In this document: in pieces, positions 17,151-27,779 of the stretch | How positions within the stretch are numbered: position 1 is the first letter of the stretch | Layout: each line of letters starts with the position of its first letter | Assembly: GCF_023702635.1 (NCBI RefSeq) | Contig: NZ_CP098455.1 | Coordinates: forward strand, 2,418,001 to 2,482,000 | DNA length: 64,000 bases | Direction: 5' to 3' | DNA from: Spongiibacter taiwanensis | GTDB lineage: Bacteria > Pseudomonadota > Gammaproteobacteria > Pseudomonadales > Spongiibacteraceae | Position numbers and translations under genes: made by a program | Notes under the pieces: generated by a model | The model's input: the letters and a program-made list of their open reading frames with translations, nothing else | Databases searched by the model: none | Told to the model about the DNA's origin: nothing

Positions 17151-18212
17151 ATGTTGTTGGGTAAAAAATCGTTTCGCTGGCTGTTGGTCTTGGGGGGATT
17201 GGCTGCCCTCGTGTTGGGGCTGAGTGCCTGTGGTGCCCGAGAGGAGGCCGGTGCGGCTGACCGTCCTGAGTTGGTGGTGTACAGCTCTCGGATTGAACAG
17301 CTGATCAAACCGATTTTCGATGACTTTACCGCCGCCACGGGGATTCCCGTGCGCTATGTTACCGACGCCGATGGGCCGCTGTTGGCCCGGCTGAAGGCCG
17401 AGGGCGACAACTCCCCGGCAGACGTCCTGATTACCGTCGATGCCGGGAATCTGTGGCAGGCGGCCCAGCTCGATGTACTCGAGCCAATCCAGTCGGCCGT
17501 GCTGGACAAAAATATCCCCCCTGCGCTGCGCGACGCCGAGGGCCGTTGGTTTGGCTTTTCCATTCGTGCGCGCACCATTGTCTACTCCACAGACCGGGTT
17601 GATCCCGCTGAGCTTTCTACCTATGCCGCATTAGCCGATGAGAAATGGTCCGGGCGGCTGTGCTTGCGCACCGCGAAGAAGGTCTATAACCAGTCTCTGG
17701 TCGCGACCATGATGGTGGCTCGCGGCGAGGCCGAGACCGAAAAAGTGGTCCGTGGGTGGGTTAACAATTTGTCGGTGGCGCCCTTTGCCAACGACGTCAA
17801 AGTGGTTGAGGCCATTGCCGCCGGACAGTGCGATGTGGGCCTGGTAAACACCTATTACCTAGCGCGGATGCTGCAGGAGAACCCCGATCTGCCCGTCGGC
17901 TTGTTCTGGGCAAACCAGCAGGGTGAGGGCGCCGATGGCCGTGGGGTACATTTGAATATCTCTGGGGCAGGCATTACCCGGGCGAGTCGCCACAAAGCGG
18001 AAGCGCAGCAATTGCTGGAGTGGTTGTCTGGTGCGGAGGCTCAGTTCGACTTTGCCAGTCTGAATCAGGAATTCCCCGTCAATGATCTGGCTAAACCGTC
18101 GCCGCTGATTCAGCAGTGGGGCGAGTTCAAAGGGGATGATATTCCGATCAGCGAGGCCGGCCGCCTGCAGGGAGATGCAATCCGGCTGATGGATCGGGCA
18201 GGCTATCGCTAG
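17151..18212 (+). CDS. Iron(III) ABC transporter substrate-binding lipoprotein
   Basis: 353 residues. The signal sequence ends in a lipobox-like LSAC, predicting a lipid-anchored or lipoprotein-type binding protein. The mature part starts ELVVYSSR and resembles the FbpA/FutA iron-binding family (extracellular solute-binding family 1), with the C-terminal GAGITRASRHKAEA segment. ATG at 17151 is preferred over the adjacent GTG and TTG because AAAGGGG lies 8 bases before it. A Fur box precedes it. The permease gene begins on its last base. Confidence 0.88.
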   Translation: MLLGKKSFRWLLVLGGLAALVLGLSACGAREEAGAADRPELVVYSSRIEQLIKPIFDDFTAATGIPVRYVTDADGPLLARLKAEGDNSPADVLITVDAGNLWQAAQLDVLEPIQSAVLDKNIPPALRDAEGRWFGFSIRARTIVYSTDRVDPAELSTYAALADEKWSGRLCLRTAKKVYNQSLVATMMVARGEAETEKVVRGWVNNLSVAPFANDVKVVEAIAAGQCDVGLVNTYYLARMLQENPDLPVGLFWANQQGEGADGRGVHLNISGAGITRASRHKAEAQQLLEWLSGAEAQFDFASLNQEFPVNDLAKPSPLIQQWGEFKGDDIPISEAGRLQGDAIRLMDRAGYR

Positions 18213-19852
18213 TGGCCGAGCTCGCCCGCGCTGAGCCTCTGTCCCGATTTTCTGCACTGCCCACCGGCCGCTGGGCCCTCCGCGCTGGCGGCATTTTGGC
18301 TGTGCTGGCGGTGTTGGCGCCGGTGCTGGTGGTGGTCTTTAGTTGGTCCAGTTCCGAAACGGAAGTCTGGCAGCACCTGATTGCGACGCAACTTGGCACC
18401 CTGCTGGGCAACACCCTGACCCTGATGGTGGGTGTGGCGCTGTTGGTCAGTGTGATCGGCGTCAGTTTGGCCTGGTTTGTGGTGATGTACGAATTTCCGG
18501 GGCGCCGGGCCTTTGAATGGCTGTTGATGCTGCCGATGGCCGTGCCCGCCTATGTGATGGCCTTTGTCATATTGGGGGTGTTCGATTTTGGCGGTCCCCT
18601 GCAAAGCTGGTTGCGTGACGCGGTGGGGCCCCAGTGGGGGCGCTTTGATGTGCGCAGCGACTTCACCGTGATCCTGGTGTTCAGCCTGGTTCAGTATCCC
18701 TATGTTTACATGCTTGCTCGCAGCGCATTTTTATCCCAGAGCAGCGACACGATTGAGGCCGCCCGGGTGCTGGGCTGCAGTTCGCGCCAGGCGTTTTTCC
18801 GGGTGGCGCTGCCCATGGCCCGGCCGGCGATTATCGCCGGTGTCAGTCTGGCCGTGATGGAAACCCTGGCGGATTTTGGCACGGTGGCGGTATTCAATTA
18901 CGACACCTTTACCACGGCGATTTATAAAGCCTGGTTCGGCTTTTTTAACCTGCAGGCGGCGGCCCAGCTCGCTTCCATCCTGTTGTTGTTTGTGGCGCTG
19001 ATGCTTTATGGCGAGCGTCGCACCCGGGGGCAGCGGCGCTTTGTTCAGGGCGCGCGCTTGCAGCATCGCCACCGGGTGGCACCGTCGGCGAAGTCGGCCT
19101 GGCTGCTCAGCGGTTTTTGTGCGCTGGTGCTGTCGGCGGCCTTTGTTCTGCCGCTGGTGCAGTTGTTGAATTGGACCTGGCGGCAAGGGGCGGCCCAGAT
19201 CAATAGTCGCTTTGTCGATCTGGTGCAGCACTCCCTGTTGCTGGCGGGGATGGCCGCGCTGCTGACCGTGGTGTTGGCTTTGGTGTTGGCCTTTAACCGC
19301 CGTTTGCCCGGTAAGCGCTCCTTTTTTGCCGCAGCCCAGCTTGGGTACGCGCTGCCGGGGTCGGTGCTGGCGGTTGGGATCATGCTGTCGTTCACCTTTC
19401 TGGATAATCGCCTGCTGATACCACTGCAGAATGCGCTGGGTGTTTATCCCCGGCCGCTGTTAATGGGTGGCATTCTGAGTTTGGTGGCGGCTTACTGTAT
19501 TCGTTTTTTGGCGGTGGCGAGTGGGCCGGTCGAGTCTAGTCTGGAGCGCATTCGGCCGAGCTTGCCTGAAGCCGCCCAAACCTTGGGCACTCGCCCCCGG
19601 CAATTGTTGAATCGCATTTTTCTGCCGATGCTCAGGCCGGGACTGCTCACCGCCCTGGTGTTGGTGTTTGTCGATGTGATGAAGGAGATGCCGGCCACCC
19701 TGCTGTTGCGGCCCTACGGCTGGGATACCCTGTCGGTGCGCATCTTTGAGTTGACCTCGGAGGGGCAGTGGCAACTGGCGGCGCTGCCCGCGCTCAGTTT
19801 GATTGCGGTTGGCTTGGCGCCGGTGGTGATCAGTATTCGTCGGAGCCGCTAA
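18212..19852 (+). CDS. Iron(III) ABC transporter permease, fused two-domain FbpB type
   Basis: 546 residues with about twelve hydrophobic segments forming two tandem BPD_transp_1 domains. EAA loops are visible at ARVLGCSSRQAFFRVALP (first half) and AAQTLGTRPRQLLNRIFLP (second half), the sites that dock the ATPase. GTG start overlapping the previous stop by one base. No FbpC-type ATPase gene follows; gcvH is next, so the ATPase must be encoded elsewhere. Confidence 0.92.
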   Translation: MAELARAEPLSRFSALPTGRWALRAGGILAVLAVLAPVLVVVFSWSSSETEVWQHLIATQLGTLLGNTLTLMVGVALLVSVIGVSLAWFVVMYEFPGRRAFEWLLMLPMAVPAYVMAFVILGVFDFGGPLQSWLRDAVGPQWGRFDVRSDFTVILVFSLVQYPYVYMLARSAFLSQSSDTIEAARVLGCSSRQAFFRVALPMARPAIIAGVSLAVMETLADFGTVAVFNYDTFTTAIYKAWFGFFNLQAAAQLASILLLFVALMLYGERRTRGQRRFVQGARLQHRHRVAPSAKSAWLLSGFCALVLSAAFVLPLVQLLNWTWRQGAAQINSRFVDLVQHSLLLAGMAALLTVVLALVLAFNRRLPGKRSFFAAAQLGYALPGSVLAVGIMLSFTFLDNRLLIPLQNALGVYPRPLLMGGILSLVAAYCIRFLAVASGPVESSLERIRPSLPEAAQTLGTRPRQLLNRIFLPMLRPGLLTALVLVFVDVMKEMPATLLLRPYGWDTLSVRIFELTSEGQWQLAALPALSLIAVGLAPVVISIRRSR

Positions 19853-19951
19853 CGGCCCTCTTTGTTAGTGATTTTGCCTGGCCGGTTTGTAATTCCATGG
19901 CGCGGCGGTAAAATGCGCGAAATTCTTCCATCTCCAGTCGAGGACCCGACG

Positions 19952-20338
19952 ATGAGCAATACCCCCAGCGAACTGAAGTACGCCAGCAGCCATGAGTGGG
20001 CCAGGCTGGAAGCGGACGGTACCGTCACCGTGGGCATTACCGACCACGCGCAGGGTGCTCTGGGTGACGTGGTGTTTGTGGAGCTGCCCGAAGAGGGCGC
20101 TGAAGTGGGCGCCGGTGAAGAGGTTGCGGTGGTGGAGTCGGTGAAAGCGGCGTCCGATATTTACGCGCCGGTCAGCGGTGAAGTGATTGCCGTGAACAGC
20201 GAGCTGGAAGAGTCGCCAGAGACGGTCAACGAGTACCCCTACAGCGATGGCTGGTTTTTCCGGATTCAGCCCAGTGATCTGTCCGAGCTGGATAACCTGC
20301 TCGATGCTGATGCCTACGACGAGCAATGCGGCGACTGA
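19952..20338 (+). CDS. gcvH: Glycine cleavage system H protein
   Basis: 128 residues. Lipoyl carrier of the glycine cleavage complex. The lipoylated lysine is Lys65 in VESVKAAS, the E. coli position. The start [16 protein letters not shown] at 19952, with GAGGAC upstream, matches the family. The gcvP and gcvT genes are not adjacent here. A strong bidirectional terminator follows. Confidence 0.96.
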   Translation: MSNTPSELKYASSHEWARLEADGTVTVGITDHAQGALGDVVFVELPEEGAEVGAGEEVAVVESVKAASDIYAPVSGEVIAVNSELEESPETVNEYPYSDGWFFRIQPSDLSELDNLLDADAYDEQCGD

Positions 20339-20360
20339 GACAGCGCTCGCAGTCAGGCAT

Positions 20361-20388
20361 AAAAAAACCGGCACTGCCGGTTTTTTTA
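20361..20388. terminator. Bidirectional intrinsic terminator between gcvH and the HAD phosphatase gene
   Basis: A run of A residues, the stem ACCGGCA / TGCCGGT, then a run of T residues. The A and T tracts on both sides make it work in either direction, ending both convergent genes. Confidence 0.9.
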
Positions 20389-20404
20389 TGCCTGCTGGAT
20401 GATC

Positions 20405-21061
20405 TCAATCCCGCAAACTAATGATGGGCCAGCCCTTTTCGGAGGCAACAGCGGCGAGCCGCTCGTCGGGGTCGACGGCAACCGGATGGTCGACCTCGCT
20501 CAGCAGCGGCAGGTCATTATGGGAATCACTGTAAAAATAGCTGCCGTTGAGGGTGGCGTTGTTGGCCGCCATCCACTGCTCAAGGCGGGTGACTTTGCCG
20601 TGCTGAAAGCAGGGGAGGCCAGTGGGCTTACCGGTATAACGGCCGTCCACCACTTCGGCCTGACTGCCCAGCAACACCGCAATGCCGAGGGCGCGGGCGA
20701 TCGGCCCGGTGACAAAGTCATTGGTCGCTGTGATGATCATCAGCGTATCACCGGCCTGCCGGTGCTGCTCAACGAGGGCCGCGGCCTTGGGCAGCATCAT
20801 TGGCTGGATGTGGCTGGCCATAAATGCAGCGTGCAGCGGAATCAGCTCCTGCACCGTTTTGCCGGCCAGTGGCGCCAGGGCAAAACCCAGGTAGGCGTCA
20901 ATATCGAGGCCGCCTTCGCAGTACTGGCGATAAAACTCGTCGTTTTGGCGGCGGTGGTAGTCCGGGTTGACTAAGCCCTGCTCAACCAGGAATTCGCCCC
21001 AGGCGTGGTCGCTGTCGCCTCCCAGCAGGGTGTTGTCGAGATCAAAAATTGCTAATGCCAT
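20405..21061 (-). CDS. HAD-superfamily (IB) phosphatase, SerB/CicA-like
   Basis: 218 residues. Catalytic motif I is DLDNT with Asp7 and Asp9; motif II is ITATND; a lysine lies in HGKVTRLEQW; motif IV is SDSHNDLPLL. This is the IB subclass related to phosphoserine phosphatase. A homologous HAD-IB hydrolase commonly neighbours rppH-ptsP in pseudomonads. The substrate is not determined by sequence. Confidence 0.9.
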   Translation of the reverse strand: MALAIFDLDNTLLGGDSDHAWGEFLVEQGLVNPDYHRRQNDEFYRQYCEGGLDIDAYLGFALAPLAGKTVQELIPLHAAFMASHIQPMMLPKAAALVEQHRQAGDTLMIITATNDFVTGPIARALGIAVLLGSQAEVVDGRYTGKPTGLPCFQHGKVTRLEQWMAANNATLNGSYFYSDSHNDLPLLSEVDHPVAVDPDERLAAVASEKGWPIISLRD

Positions 21062-21197
21062 GATGTGTTCTAACGTTCAGGAAGGCCGAGCGGGCTTGCG
21101 TGGCGCAGTCTATCATCTGCCGAGTGCGAATTCCCAGGCCAAGGAATTTGTGGAACAATACAAAGTAAATCTTTGATTCTTTTAGCAGGAATGGCAA

Positions 21198-21701
21198 GTG
21201 ATTGATTCAGATGGCTTTCGCCCCAACGTCGGTATCGTGCTTGCGAATGCGCAGGGTCAGGTGCTGTGGGCGCGTCGGGTCGGTCAGAATGCCTGGCAGT
21301 TTCCCCAGGGGGGAATCAATCAGGGTGAATCCCCCGAAGCCGCCTTGTACCGCGAGTTGTATGAGGAGGTTGGGCTCGGCGAAAACGATGTCGACCTGCT
21401 GGCCTGCACCCGTGGCTGGCTGCGCTACCGACTGCCCCAGCGCCTGGTCAGAAAAGAGAATAAGCCGCTGTGTATTGGCCAGAAACAGAAATGGTTTTTG
21501 CTGCAGATGCGGGCGGCGGACGAAAAGGTGAGTTTTCACCACGGTGACAAGCCCGAGTTCGATCATTGGCAGTGGGTCAGTTATTGGTATCCGCTGGGTC
21601 AAGTTGTCGCCTTTAAGCGCGAGGTGTATCGCCGGGCAATGAAAGAGCTGGCCCCTCGCCACGTGCGTCTGGTGCGAGATGCCGGAGGTACGCAAGGATG
21701 A
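21198..21701 (+). CDS. rppH: RNA pyrophosphohydrolase
   Basis: 167 residues. Nudix enzyme that removes pyrophosphate from 5'-triphosphorylated RNA and so starts mRNA decay. The N-terminus [16 protein letters not shown] and the Nudix box ([20 protein letters not shown]) are intact. GTG start with AGGAAT upstream. The end overlaps ptsP by 4 bases, the usual rppH-ptsP coupling. Confidence 0.95.
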   Translation: MIDSDGFRPNVGIVLANAQGQVLWARRVGQNAWQFPQGGINQGESPEAALYRELYEEVGLGENDVDLLACTRGWLRYRLPQRLVRKENKPLCIGQKQKWFLLQMRAADEKVSFHHGDKPEFDHWQWVSYWYPLGQVVAFKREVYRRAMKELAPRHVRLVRDAGGTQG

Positions 21702-23970
21702 TGCTGGAGGCCCTGCGCAGCATTGTTCAGGCAGTTAACTCTGCCGGCGATTTGCAGACGGCCCTGAATCTGATTGTTGGCCGGATCGCCGAGGTGATGG
21801 GCACGGAAGTGTGCACGGTGTATCTACGCGACCCGGAATCCGGCCGCCTGATCTTTATGGCTAACCAGGGTCTGAATCCGAAGCTGATCGGCAAGATCAG
21901 CCTTGGCCCCGACGAAGGTCTGGTCGGCCAGGTGGCACGGCGCGAAGAGCCGTTGAACCTGGAACACGCTGAAAAGCATCCCAACTTCCTCTATCTGCCA
22001 GGCATCGGCGAAGAGCAATATCACTCCTTTTTGGGTGCGCCCATTATTCATCAGCGCCAGGTCCTTGGGGTGCTGGTTGTCCAGCAAAAAGACAGCCGCC
22101 GTTTTGACGAGGACGAAGAAGCCTTCCTGGTGACCATGTCGGCCCAGTTAGCCGGGGTTATCGCCCATGCCCGGGCAACGGGATCCATCGGCCCTGCCAA
22201 GAGTGCGGTCAGGTCTTCCGCCAGTTTTAAAGGGATAGCCGGCGCGTCGGGCATCGGTATTGGTGAGGCCGTTGTGGTGGTGCCGCTTGCCGATTTACAT
22301 TCGGTGCCGCGTCGCGAGGCAGACGATGTCGAGTATGAATTGCAGGCCTTTGAGAGTGCCCTGGATTCCGTTCGCGAAGATGTTCGCCTGCTTAGTCAGC
22401 GCGCCTGTACACCCAGCTTTCGCCAGAAGAGCACGCCCTGTTTGATGTTTATCTGCGCATGCTGGACGACAGTGCCTGGATATCGGAAGTTAACAACGTG
22501 ATTCGCGGTGGTGAGTGGGCCCAGGGCGCACTGAGCCAGGTAATGTCGGATCATGTGCGCACCTTTGAAATGATGGATGACGCCTATTTCAAAGAGCGGG
22601 CGACGGATATTAAGGACCTCGGCCGCCGGGTGCTGAGTTATCTGCAAACCGCCAATGTTGAGCCGGTCGAGTATCCCTGCGACACCATTTTGGTGGGTGA
22701 TGAACTGACCGCGTCCATGCTGGGCGAGGTGCCCAGAGAAAAGCTGGTGGGCATGGTGTCGGTGAAGGGGTCGAGCAACTCCCACGTGGCGATTCTGGCG
22801 CGGGCGATGGGGATTCCCACCGTGATGGGGGCCAGCGACCTTCCCTACACTCGGATTGAGAACGCCACACTGATTGTGGATGGCTACAATGGCGCCGTGC
22901 ACTACAACCCCTCGGCAGAGGTGCTCGCTCATTTCAGGGCGGTGTCCGAAGAGGATTACGCCCTCAGTCAGGGCCTGGAAACCCTGCGGGATTTGCCCAG
23001 TGAAACCCTGGACGGCCACCGGGTGCCGCTGTGGGTAAACACCGGTTTGATTGCCGATGTGGCTCGCTCGCTGGATCGCGGCGCCGAAGGGGTAGGGCTG
23101 TATCGGACAGAGATTCCCTTTTTGCTGCGCGAGCGCTTTCCCAGTGAAGAAGAGCAACGGGCGATATATCGCGAACAGTTGCTGGCGTTTGCGCCGCTGC
23201 CGGTCACCATGCGCACCCTGGATATCGGCGGCGATAAATCGCTGCCTTATTTCCCTATCGAAGAGGAAAACCCCTTCCTGGGTTGGCGTGGTATCCGGGT
23301 AACCCTCGATCATCCGGAAATTTTCCTGGTGCAGGTGCGGGCCATGCTCAAGGCCAGTGAGGGCCTGAACAATCTGCGCATTATGCTGCCCATGATCTCC
23401 AACGTGCAGGAAGTGGATGAGGCGCTGCAGCTGATACATCGTGCCTACAACGAGCTGCTTGAAGAGGGGCTGACCATCGCGCTGCCGCCGATTGGGGTCA
23501 TGGTTGAGGTGCCAGCGGCAGTGCACCAGTCACGGCAGCTGGCCCGTCGAGTGGACTTTTTGTCAGTTGGCTCCAACGACTTGACCCAGTATCTGTTGGC
23601 CGTTGACCGTAACAACACCCGGGTGGCGGACCTGTATCACGCCTATCACCCGGCGGTGCTCAATAGCCTCAAAGCGGTGGTGGAAGCGGCTCACCTTGAA
23701 GGGAAGCCGGTGGGGATTTGCGGCGAGCTTGCCGGTGATCCCGGTGCGGTGCTGCTGTTGATGGCGATGGGCTATGACATGCTGTCCATGAATGACAGCA
23801 GCCTGCTCAAAGTGAAGGCGGTGATTCGCAGTGCCCGCTTTGCCGATCTGCCGCCCCTGCTGGATTCGGTGATGATGGCGGACTCTGCGGAAGAGGTGAA
23901 AACCCTGCTACGTGCGGCCATGTCTGAGGCCGGCATGGAGCGACTGCTACAGCCGGTAGATTCCCGCTGA
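21698..23970 (+). pseudogene. ptsP: ptsP, enzyme I-Ntr, interrupted by a frameshift
   Basis: PEP-protein phosphotransferase of the nitrogen PTS. The first frame (21698 to about 22404) gives the N-terminal GAF domain and the start of the enzyme I region. The second frame (from about 22405 to 23970) continues with LYTQLSPEEHALFDVYLRML, the active-site histidine region KGSSNSHVAILARAMGIPT, and the PEP-binding barrel to its normal end. The frames join smoothly if one base is added in GCGCCTG at 22401-22407; as given, frame one stops at 22501. Everything else is full length and unmutated, so a sequencing error, a recent mutation or recoding are all possible. Downstream of rppH. Confidence 0.88.
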
Positions 23971-23981
23971 CATTGTCAGCC

Positions 23982-24725
23982 TCACCCTTGACCACCACTC
24001 TGAATGAGATGCTTGATAACTGGCAGCCTGCGCTGGTTGTTGTCGTAGTTTTGCTCCCAGAACAGGCTCTCGCCGCTACGCATTTGAAAAATGACGCTGC
24101 TGGTGCGGGTGCCGTATTCTGGGAGTGACACAAAGCGCCGGGACAGTTCGCGCAGTTGCGAGTCTTGGCAAGCTTCGCTGATCTCGCTGTCCTGGAGCAT
24201 GGCGATCAATGCTGCGGCGTCACTGTCATTCTCCAGGCAGGTGCGAAAGTCGCTGAGCCCTTTGGCGCGCTTTTTGTTTTCCTCATGCCGGGGCACGTTG
24301 CCCACGGCTATTTCGCCGGCCTCGGCAGTTTCCCAGCCGGGGCTGACATTGTCTGTGTAACAAAGGTGCTGGCCGTCACTGGCGATAAAGTTAAATGGCC
24401 GGTAGCGGGACTTGGCCGATTCCAGCTCGGCAAGAAACGTTTCGGCGGGCTGCTCGCTTAATAAAAAATCCCTGACCAGGTTGCCTCGGCTCTGCTCGCC
24501 GCTGTGGGGCTGCTGGCGCAGGTTGGTGACCGCCGCGAAGCGGCCTGCGCGGCTCAGGCCCATCCAGCTGCCGCCAAATTCTTTGTCCCGACCGGCAAAA
24601 ATATGGGGTGCATCCGGCCAATAGTGAGCGCTTTCGGTGGGGCGGGAAAAGAACTCGTCGCGGTTAGCGGCGACAATCAGGCGTGTCTCCTGCTGTGGTT
24701 GCCAGGACAACATGATCAAGCACAT
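23982..24725 (-). CDS. NRDE-family (TANGO2-like) protein
   Basis: 247 residues. The N-terminal Cys2 and the NRDE motif in VAANRDEFFSRPT define the family, which shares the N-terminal nucleophile architecture. Other conserved parts are GRDKEFGGSWMGL and TNLRQQ. The biochemical role is unsettled; eukaryotic TANGO2 has been linked to heme or lipid handling. It is convergent with ptsP (11 bases between) and divergent from the TauE-like gene. Confidence 0.88.
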   Translation of the reverse strand: MCLIMLSWQPQQETRLIVAANRDEFFSRPTESAHYWPDAPHIFAGRDKEFGGSWMGLSRAGRFAAVTNLRQQPHSGEQSRGNLVRDFLLSEQPAETFLAELESAKSRYRPFNFIASDGQHLCYTDNVSPGWETAEAGEIAVGNVPRHEENKKRAKGLSDFRTCLENDSDAAALIAMLQDSEISEACQDSQLRELSRRFVSLPEYGTRTSSVIFQMRSGESLFWEQNYDNNQRRLPVIKHLIQSGGQG

Positions 24726-24787
24726 GGGATTTCACTGTCGTTTGCGGAGTCGGCTGGTCATAATAGCAGCTTTGCCTGGAGTCGCTT

Positions 24788-25582
24788 TTGCTTCTCAGTG
24801 TTCTTTTGTCTCCCCTGGTTGGGGCGGCGGCAGGTCTGTCGGCGGGGATGTTTGGCGTCGGTGGTGGGTTGGTGATTGTGCCGGCCCTGGTGCTGTGTTT
24901 TGCCGCGCTGGGTGTTGCGCCCGAGATCATTATGCCGCTGGCGCTGGGGACCTCTCTGACCACCATTGTGGTGACCTCAATCAGTTCCGTTCACGCCCAC
25001 CATGCGATGGGTAACGTGGATTGGTTGGTCTGGCGTCGCCTGTCGCCCGGCATAGTGGTTGGGGTAGTGGTTGGGGTGCAAACGGCTGCCAGTCTGCCAG
25101 CAGGTATCATGAAGACGGCCTTTGGCCTGTTTGCATTGATTATTGCGGCGCAGATGGCATTTCAGCTGCAGCCGGCCGGCAAGCGAAATTTGCCGGGTCG
25201 AACCGGGCTGTCCCTTGCAGGCACAATCATCGGCTTCTTTTCTGCGCTATTTGGTATCGGCGGCGGCTCGCTCACCGTGCCCTTTTTGAGTTTCTGCGAA
25301 GTCAGAATGCAACAGGCGGTTGCGACGGCAGCGGCTTGCGGTTTGCCGATTGCGGTTGCGGGGATGCTGAGCAATATCGCCGTGGGATTTTCTGTTCAAT
25401 CGCTGCCCAAATTTAGCACGGGCTTTGTATACTGGCCGGCGGTTTTGGGCATCGTCATCGCCAGCGTTCCCTGTGCAAGAATGGGTGCGCGGTTGGCGCA
25501 GCGCCTGCCGCCGCTGGTGCTCAAGCGGTGTTTTGCCGGATTTCTTTGTGTGATCGGCATCTTCTTTTCACTGGGAGCTTAA
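24788..25582 (+). CDS. Sulfite exporter TauE/SafE family membrane protein
   Basis: 264 residues, about eight hydrophobic segments in two repeated halves. Each half begins with the glycine-rich signature of the family ([15 protein letters not shown] and [15 protein letters not shown]). An export role for sulfur-containing anions is the family's general assignment; the substrate here is unknown. The start appears to be TTG at 24788. lgt begins 5 bases after the stop, and this gene commonly precedes lgt-thyA in related bacteria. Confidence 0.88.
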   Translation: MLLSVLLSPLVGAAAGLSAGMFGVGGGLVIVPALVLCFAALGVAPEIIMPLALGTSLTTIVVTSISSVHAHHAMGNVDWLVWRRLSPGIVVGVVVGVQTAASLPAGIMKTAFGLFALIIAAQMAFQLQPAGKRNLPGRTGLSLAGTIIGFFSALFGIGGGSLTVPFLSFCEVRMQQAVATAAACGLPIAVAGMLSNIAVGFSVQSLPKFSTGFVYWPAVLGIVIASVPCARMGARLAQRLPPLVLKRCFAGFLCVIGIFFSLGA

Positions 25583-25587
25583 TCTGC

Positions 25588-26412
25588 ATGTTGATGCACC
25601 CCAATATTGATCCGGTCGCGGTCAAGCTTGGCCCCCTGTCAGTACACTGGTACGGTCTGATGTACCTCGGCGGCTTTATTGCTGCCTGGGCCATTGCGAG
25701 AATGCGCACCCGGCAGCCCTGGAGTCCGATCAAGGCCGATCAGATAGAAGATCTGATCTTCTACGGCGCTGTCGGGGTAGTGCTTGGTGGTCGTCTTGGC
25801 TATGTCCTGTTCTACAATTTCCCCCAATTTCTCGCCGACCCCCTGTGGCTGTTCCGGGTATGGGAAGGCGGTATGGCCTTTCATGGCGGCCTGCTTGGGG
25901 TCATTGTTGCGGTGGCGCTGTACGCCCGGCGTATCTCGGTGTCGGTATATGCCTTGTGGGATTTTATCGTGCCGCTGGCGCCGATCGGCCTTGGCCTGGG
26001 GCGGCTCGGTAATTTTATCGGTCAGGAATTATGGGGGCGCCCCTCAGATGTGCCCTGGGCGATGGTGTTCCCCCACGACCCCTCCGGTCTTGCGCGTCAC
26101 CCCTCACAGCTGTACCAGTTTGCGCTGGAAGGGGTGGTGCTGTTTGCTATTGTGTTTTGGTACACCCGCAAACCCCGGCCCAGGCTGGCGCCAGCCGGTC
26201 TGTTTTTGCTTTGCTATGGCTGTTTCCGCTTCCTGGTGGAGTTCGTGCGGGAGCCTGATCAGCATATTGGCTATGACGCGCTGGGCTGGGTGACCCGGGG
26301 GCAGGAGTTGAGTTTGCCGATGATTGTGGTTGGCGCGGTATTGATGGTGCTGGCCTATCGCCACGCTGGTAATGGGCCTTCGACGTCATCTGCCCGGGCC
26401 GATAGAGGATAA
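25588..26412 (+). CDS. lgt: Prolipoprotein diacylglyceryl transferase
   Basis: 274 residues, seven predicted membrane segments. Transfers diacylglycerol from phosphatidylglycerol to the lipobox cysteine of prolipoproteins. Seen: [11 protein letters not shown] near the N-terminus, [13 protein letters not shown], the signature [19 protein letters not shown], and the C-terminal arginine in FVREPD. ATG at 25588 is favoured by GGGAG ten bases before it. It is followed closely by thyA. Confidence 0.96.
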   Translation: MLMHPNIDPVAVKLGPLSVHWYGLMYLGGFIAAWAIARMRTRQPWSPIKADQIEDLIFYGAVGVVLGGRLGYVLFYNFPQFLADPLWLFRVWEGGMAFHGGLLGVIVAVALYARRISVSVYALWDFIVPLAPIGLGLGRLGNFIGQELWGRPSDVPWAMVFPHDPSGLARHPSQLYQFALEGVVLFAIVFWYTRKPRPRLAPAGLFLLCYGCFRFLVEFVREPDQHIGYDALGWVTRGQELSLPMIVVGAVLMVLAYRHAGNGPSTSSARADRG

Positions 26413-26415
26413 GTA

Positions 26416-27255
26416 ATGAAGCAGTACCTGGAATTGGTAAAAGATGTGCGGGACAACGGTGTGGATAAGGCCGACCGCACTGGGGTTGGTACCCGATCGG
26501 TGTTTGGGCGGCAGTTGCGCTTCGATTTGCGCGAGGGGTTTCCCTTGCTCACGACGAAGAAGGTCCACCTGCGTAGCATTATTTATGAGCTGCTGTGGTT
26601 TCTGCAGGGGAGTTGCGACAACGACTGGCTGCGGGAGCGCGGTGTCACTATTTGGGATGAGTGGGCTCTTGAGAACGGCGATTTGGGTCCGATTTACGGC
26701 AAGCAGTGGCGGAGCTGGGCGTGCCCCGATGGCTCGAGTGTTGATCAGATCAGTGAAGTGATCGAGATGATCAAGCGCAAGCCGGATTCCCGGCGCCTGC
26801 TGGTTAATGCCTGGAACCCGGCGGATCTGCCGGACGAAACCATTAGCCCGCAGGATAATGTTCGCCAGGGCAGGGCGGCGCTGCCGCCCTGTCATACGCT
26901 GTTTCAGTTTTACGTGGCTAACGGTCGGCTGTCTTGTCAGCTCTACCAGCGCAGCGCCGATCTGTTTCTCGGTGTGCCTTTCAATATCGCCAGCTACGCA
27001 TTGTTGACCCATATGATTGCCCAGCAGTGCGATCTGGGTGTGGGTGACTTCGTTCACACCTTTGGCGATTGCCACCTGTATTTGAACCACCTGACCGACG
27101 ATATTGTGGAAGAGCAGTTGCGGCGCGAGCCCCGGTCGCTGCCCCAGCTGGAGATCAGGCGGCGTCCGGCATCGATATTCGAATACGACTACGAGGATTT
27201 TGAGGTGCTTGGTTACGACCCGCACCCCGTCATTAAGGCCCCGATTGCGATATGA
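26416..27255 (+). CDS. thyA: Thymidylate synthase
   Basis: 279 residues. Methylates dUMP to dTMP using methylene-THF. The catalytic cysteine is Cys159 in [12 protein letters not shown]; the dUMP-binding [19 protein letters not shown] is intact. About 15 residues longer than E. coli ThyA, with the extra length before the catalytic cysteine. It overlaps folA by 4 bases, which couples it to regeneration of THF from the DHF it produces. Confidence 0.97.
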   Translation: MKQYLELVKDVRDNGVDKADRTGVGTRSVFGRQLRFDLREGFPLLTTKKVHLRSIIYELLWFLQGSCDNDWLRERGVTIWDEWALENGDLGPIYGKQWRSWACPDGSSVDQISEVIEMIKRKPDSRRLLVNAWNPADLPDETISPQDNVRQGRAALPPCHTLFQFYVANGRLSCQLYQRSADLFLGVPFNIASYALLTHMIAQQCDLGVGDFVHTFGDCHLYLNHLTDDIVEEQLRREPRSLPQLEIRRRPASIFEYDYEDFEVLGYDPHPVIKAPIAI

Positions 27256-27779
27256 GTAATGCGCCAACCCTCGAGCCCCGAATAGCCATGATTGTGGCGA
27301 TGAACCAGGATCGCGTTATCGGCGTTAACAATACCTTGCCTTGGCATCTGCCCGAAGATCTCAAGCACTTCAAACAGTTAACGATGGGTAAGCCGATTGT
27401 GATGGGCCGCAATACCTGGGACTCCATAGGCAAGCCCCTGCCGGGCCGGACCAATATTGTGGTCACTTCGCAATCCTCTTGGCATGCCGAAGGCGCCCTG
27501 CGCGCAGCTAGCCCTGAACAGGCGATGGCGCTTGCCGCTGCAGAAGCGGCGCGTGCTGGAATTGACGAAATTTTCATTATCGGCGGTCAGAAAATTTACT
27601 CAGCGCTGCTGAATCGCGCAGAAAGAGTTTACCTGACCGAGGTTGAAGTCGATGTGGAAGGGGACGCCTGGTTTCCTGAGTTGGAGTCAACTTCCTGGCA
27701 AGAGGTAGATAAGATTTGTTACCCGAAAGTGGAGGGGCAGCGCCCCGCATTCTGCTTCAAAGTGTTACAGCGAGTTTAG
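27252..27779 (+). CDS. folA: Dihydrofolate reductase
   Basis: 175 residues. NADPH-dependent reduction of DHF to THF. Characteristic parts: [20 protein letters not shown] with the catalytic acid just after (PEDLKHFK), [15 protein letters not shown], and [12 protein letters not shown]. It starts within the thyA stop (ATGA). Last gene of the lgt-thyA-folA run. Confidence 0.97.
   Translation: MSNAPTLEPRIAMIVAMNQDRVIGVNNTLPWHLPEDLKHFKQLTMGKPIVMGRNTWDSIGKPLPGRTNIVVTSQSSWHAEGALRAASPEQAMALAAAEAARAGIDEIFIIGGQKIYSALLNRAERVYLTEVEVDVEGDAWFPELESTSWQEVDKICYPKVEGQRPAFCFKVLQRV

Noticed and set aside
22396-23526. 376-residue frame antisense to ptsP
   Set aside because: Shadow reading of the enzyme I region; composition rich in His, Gln and Pro without family features.
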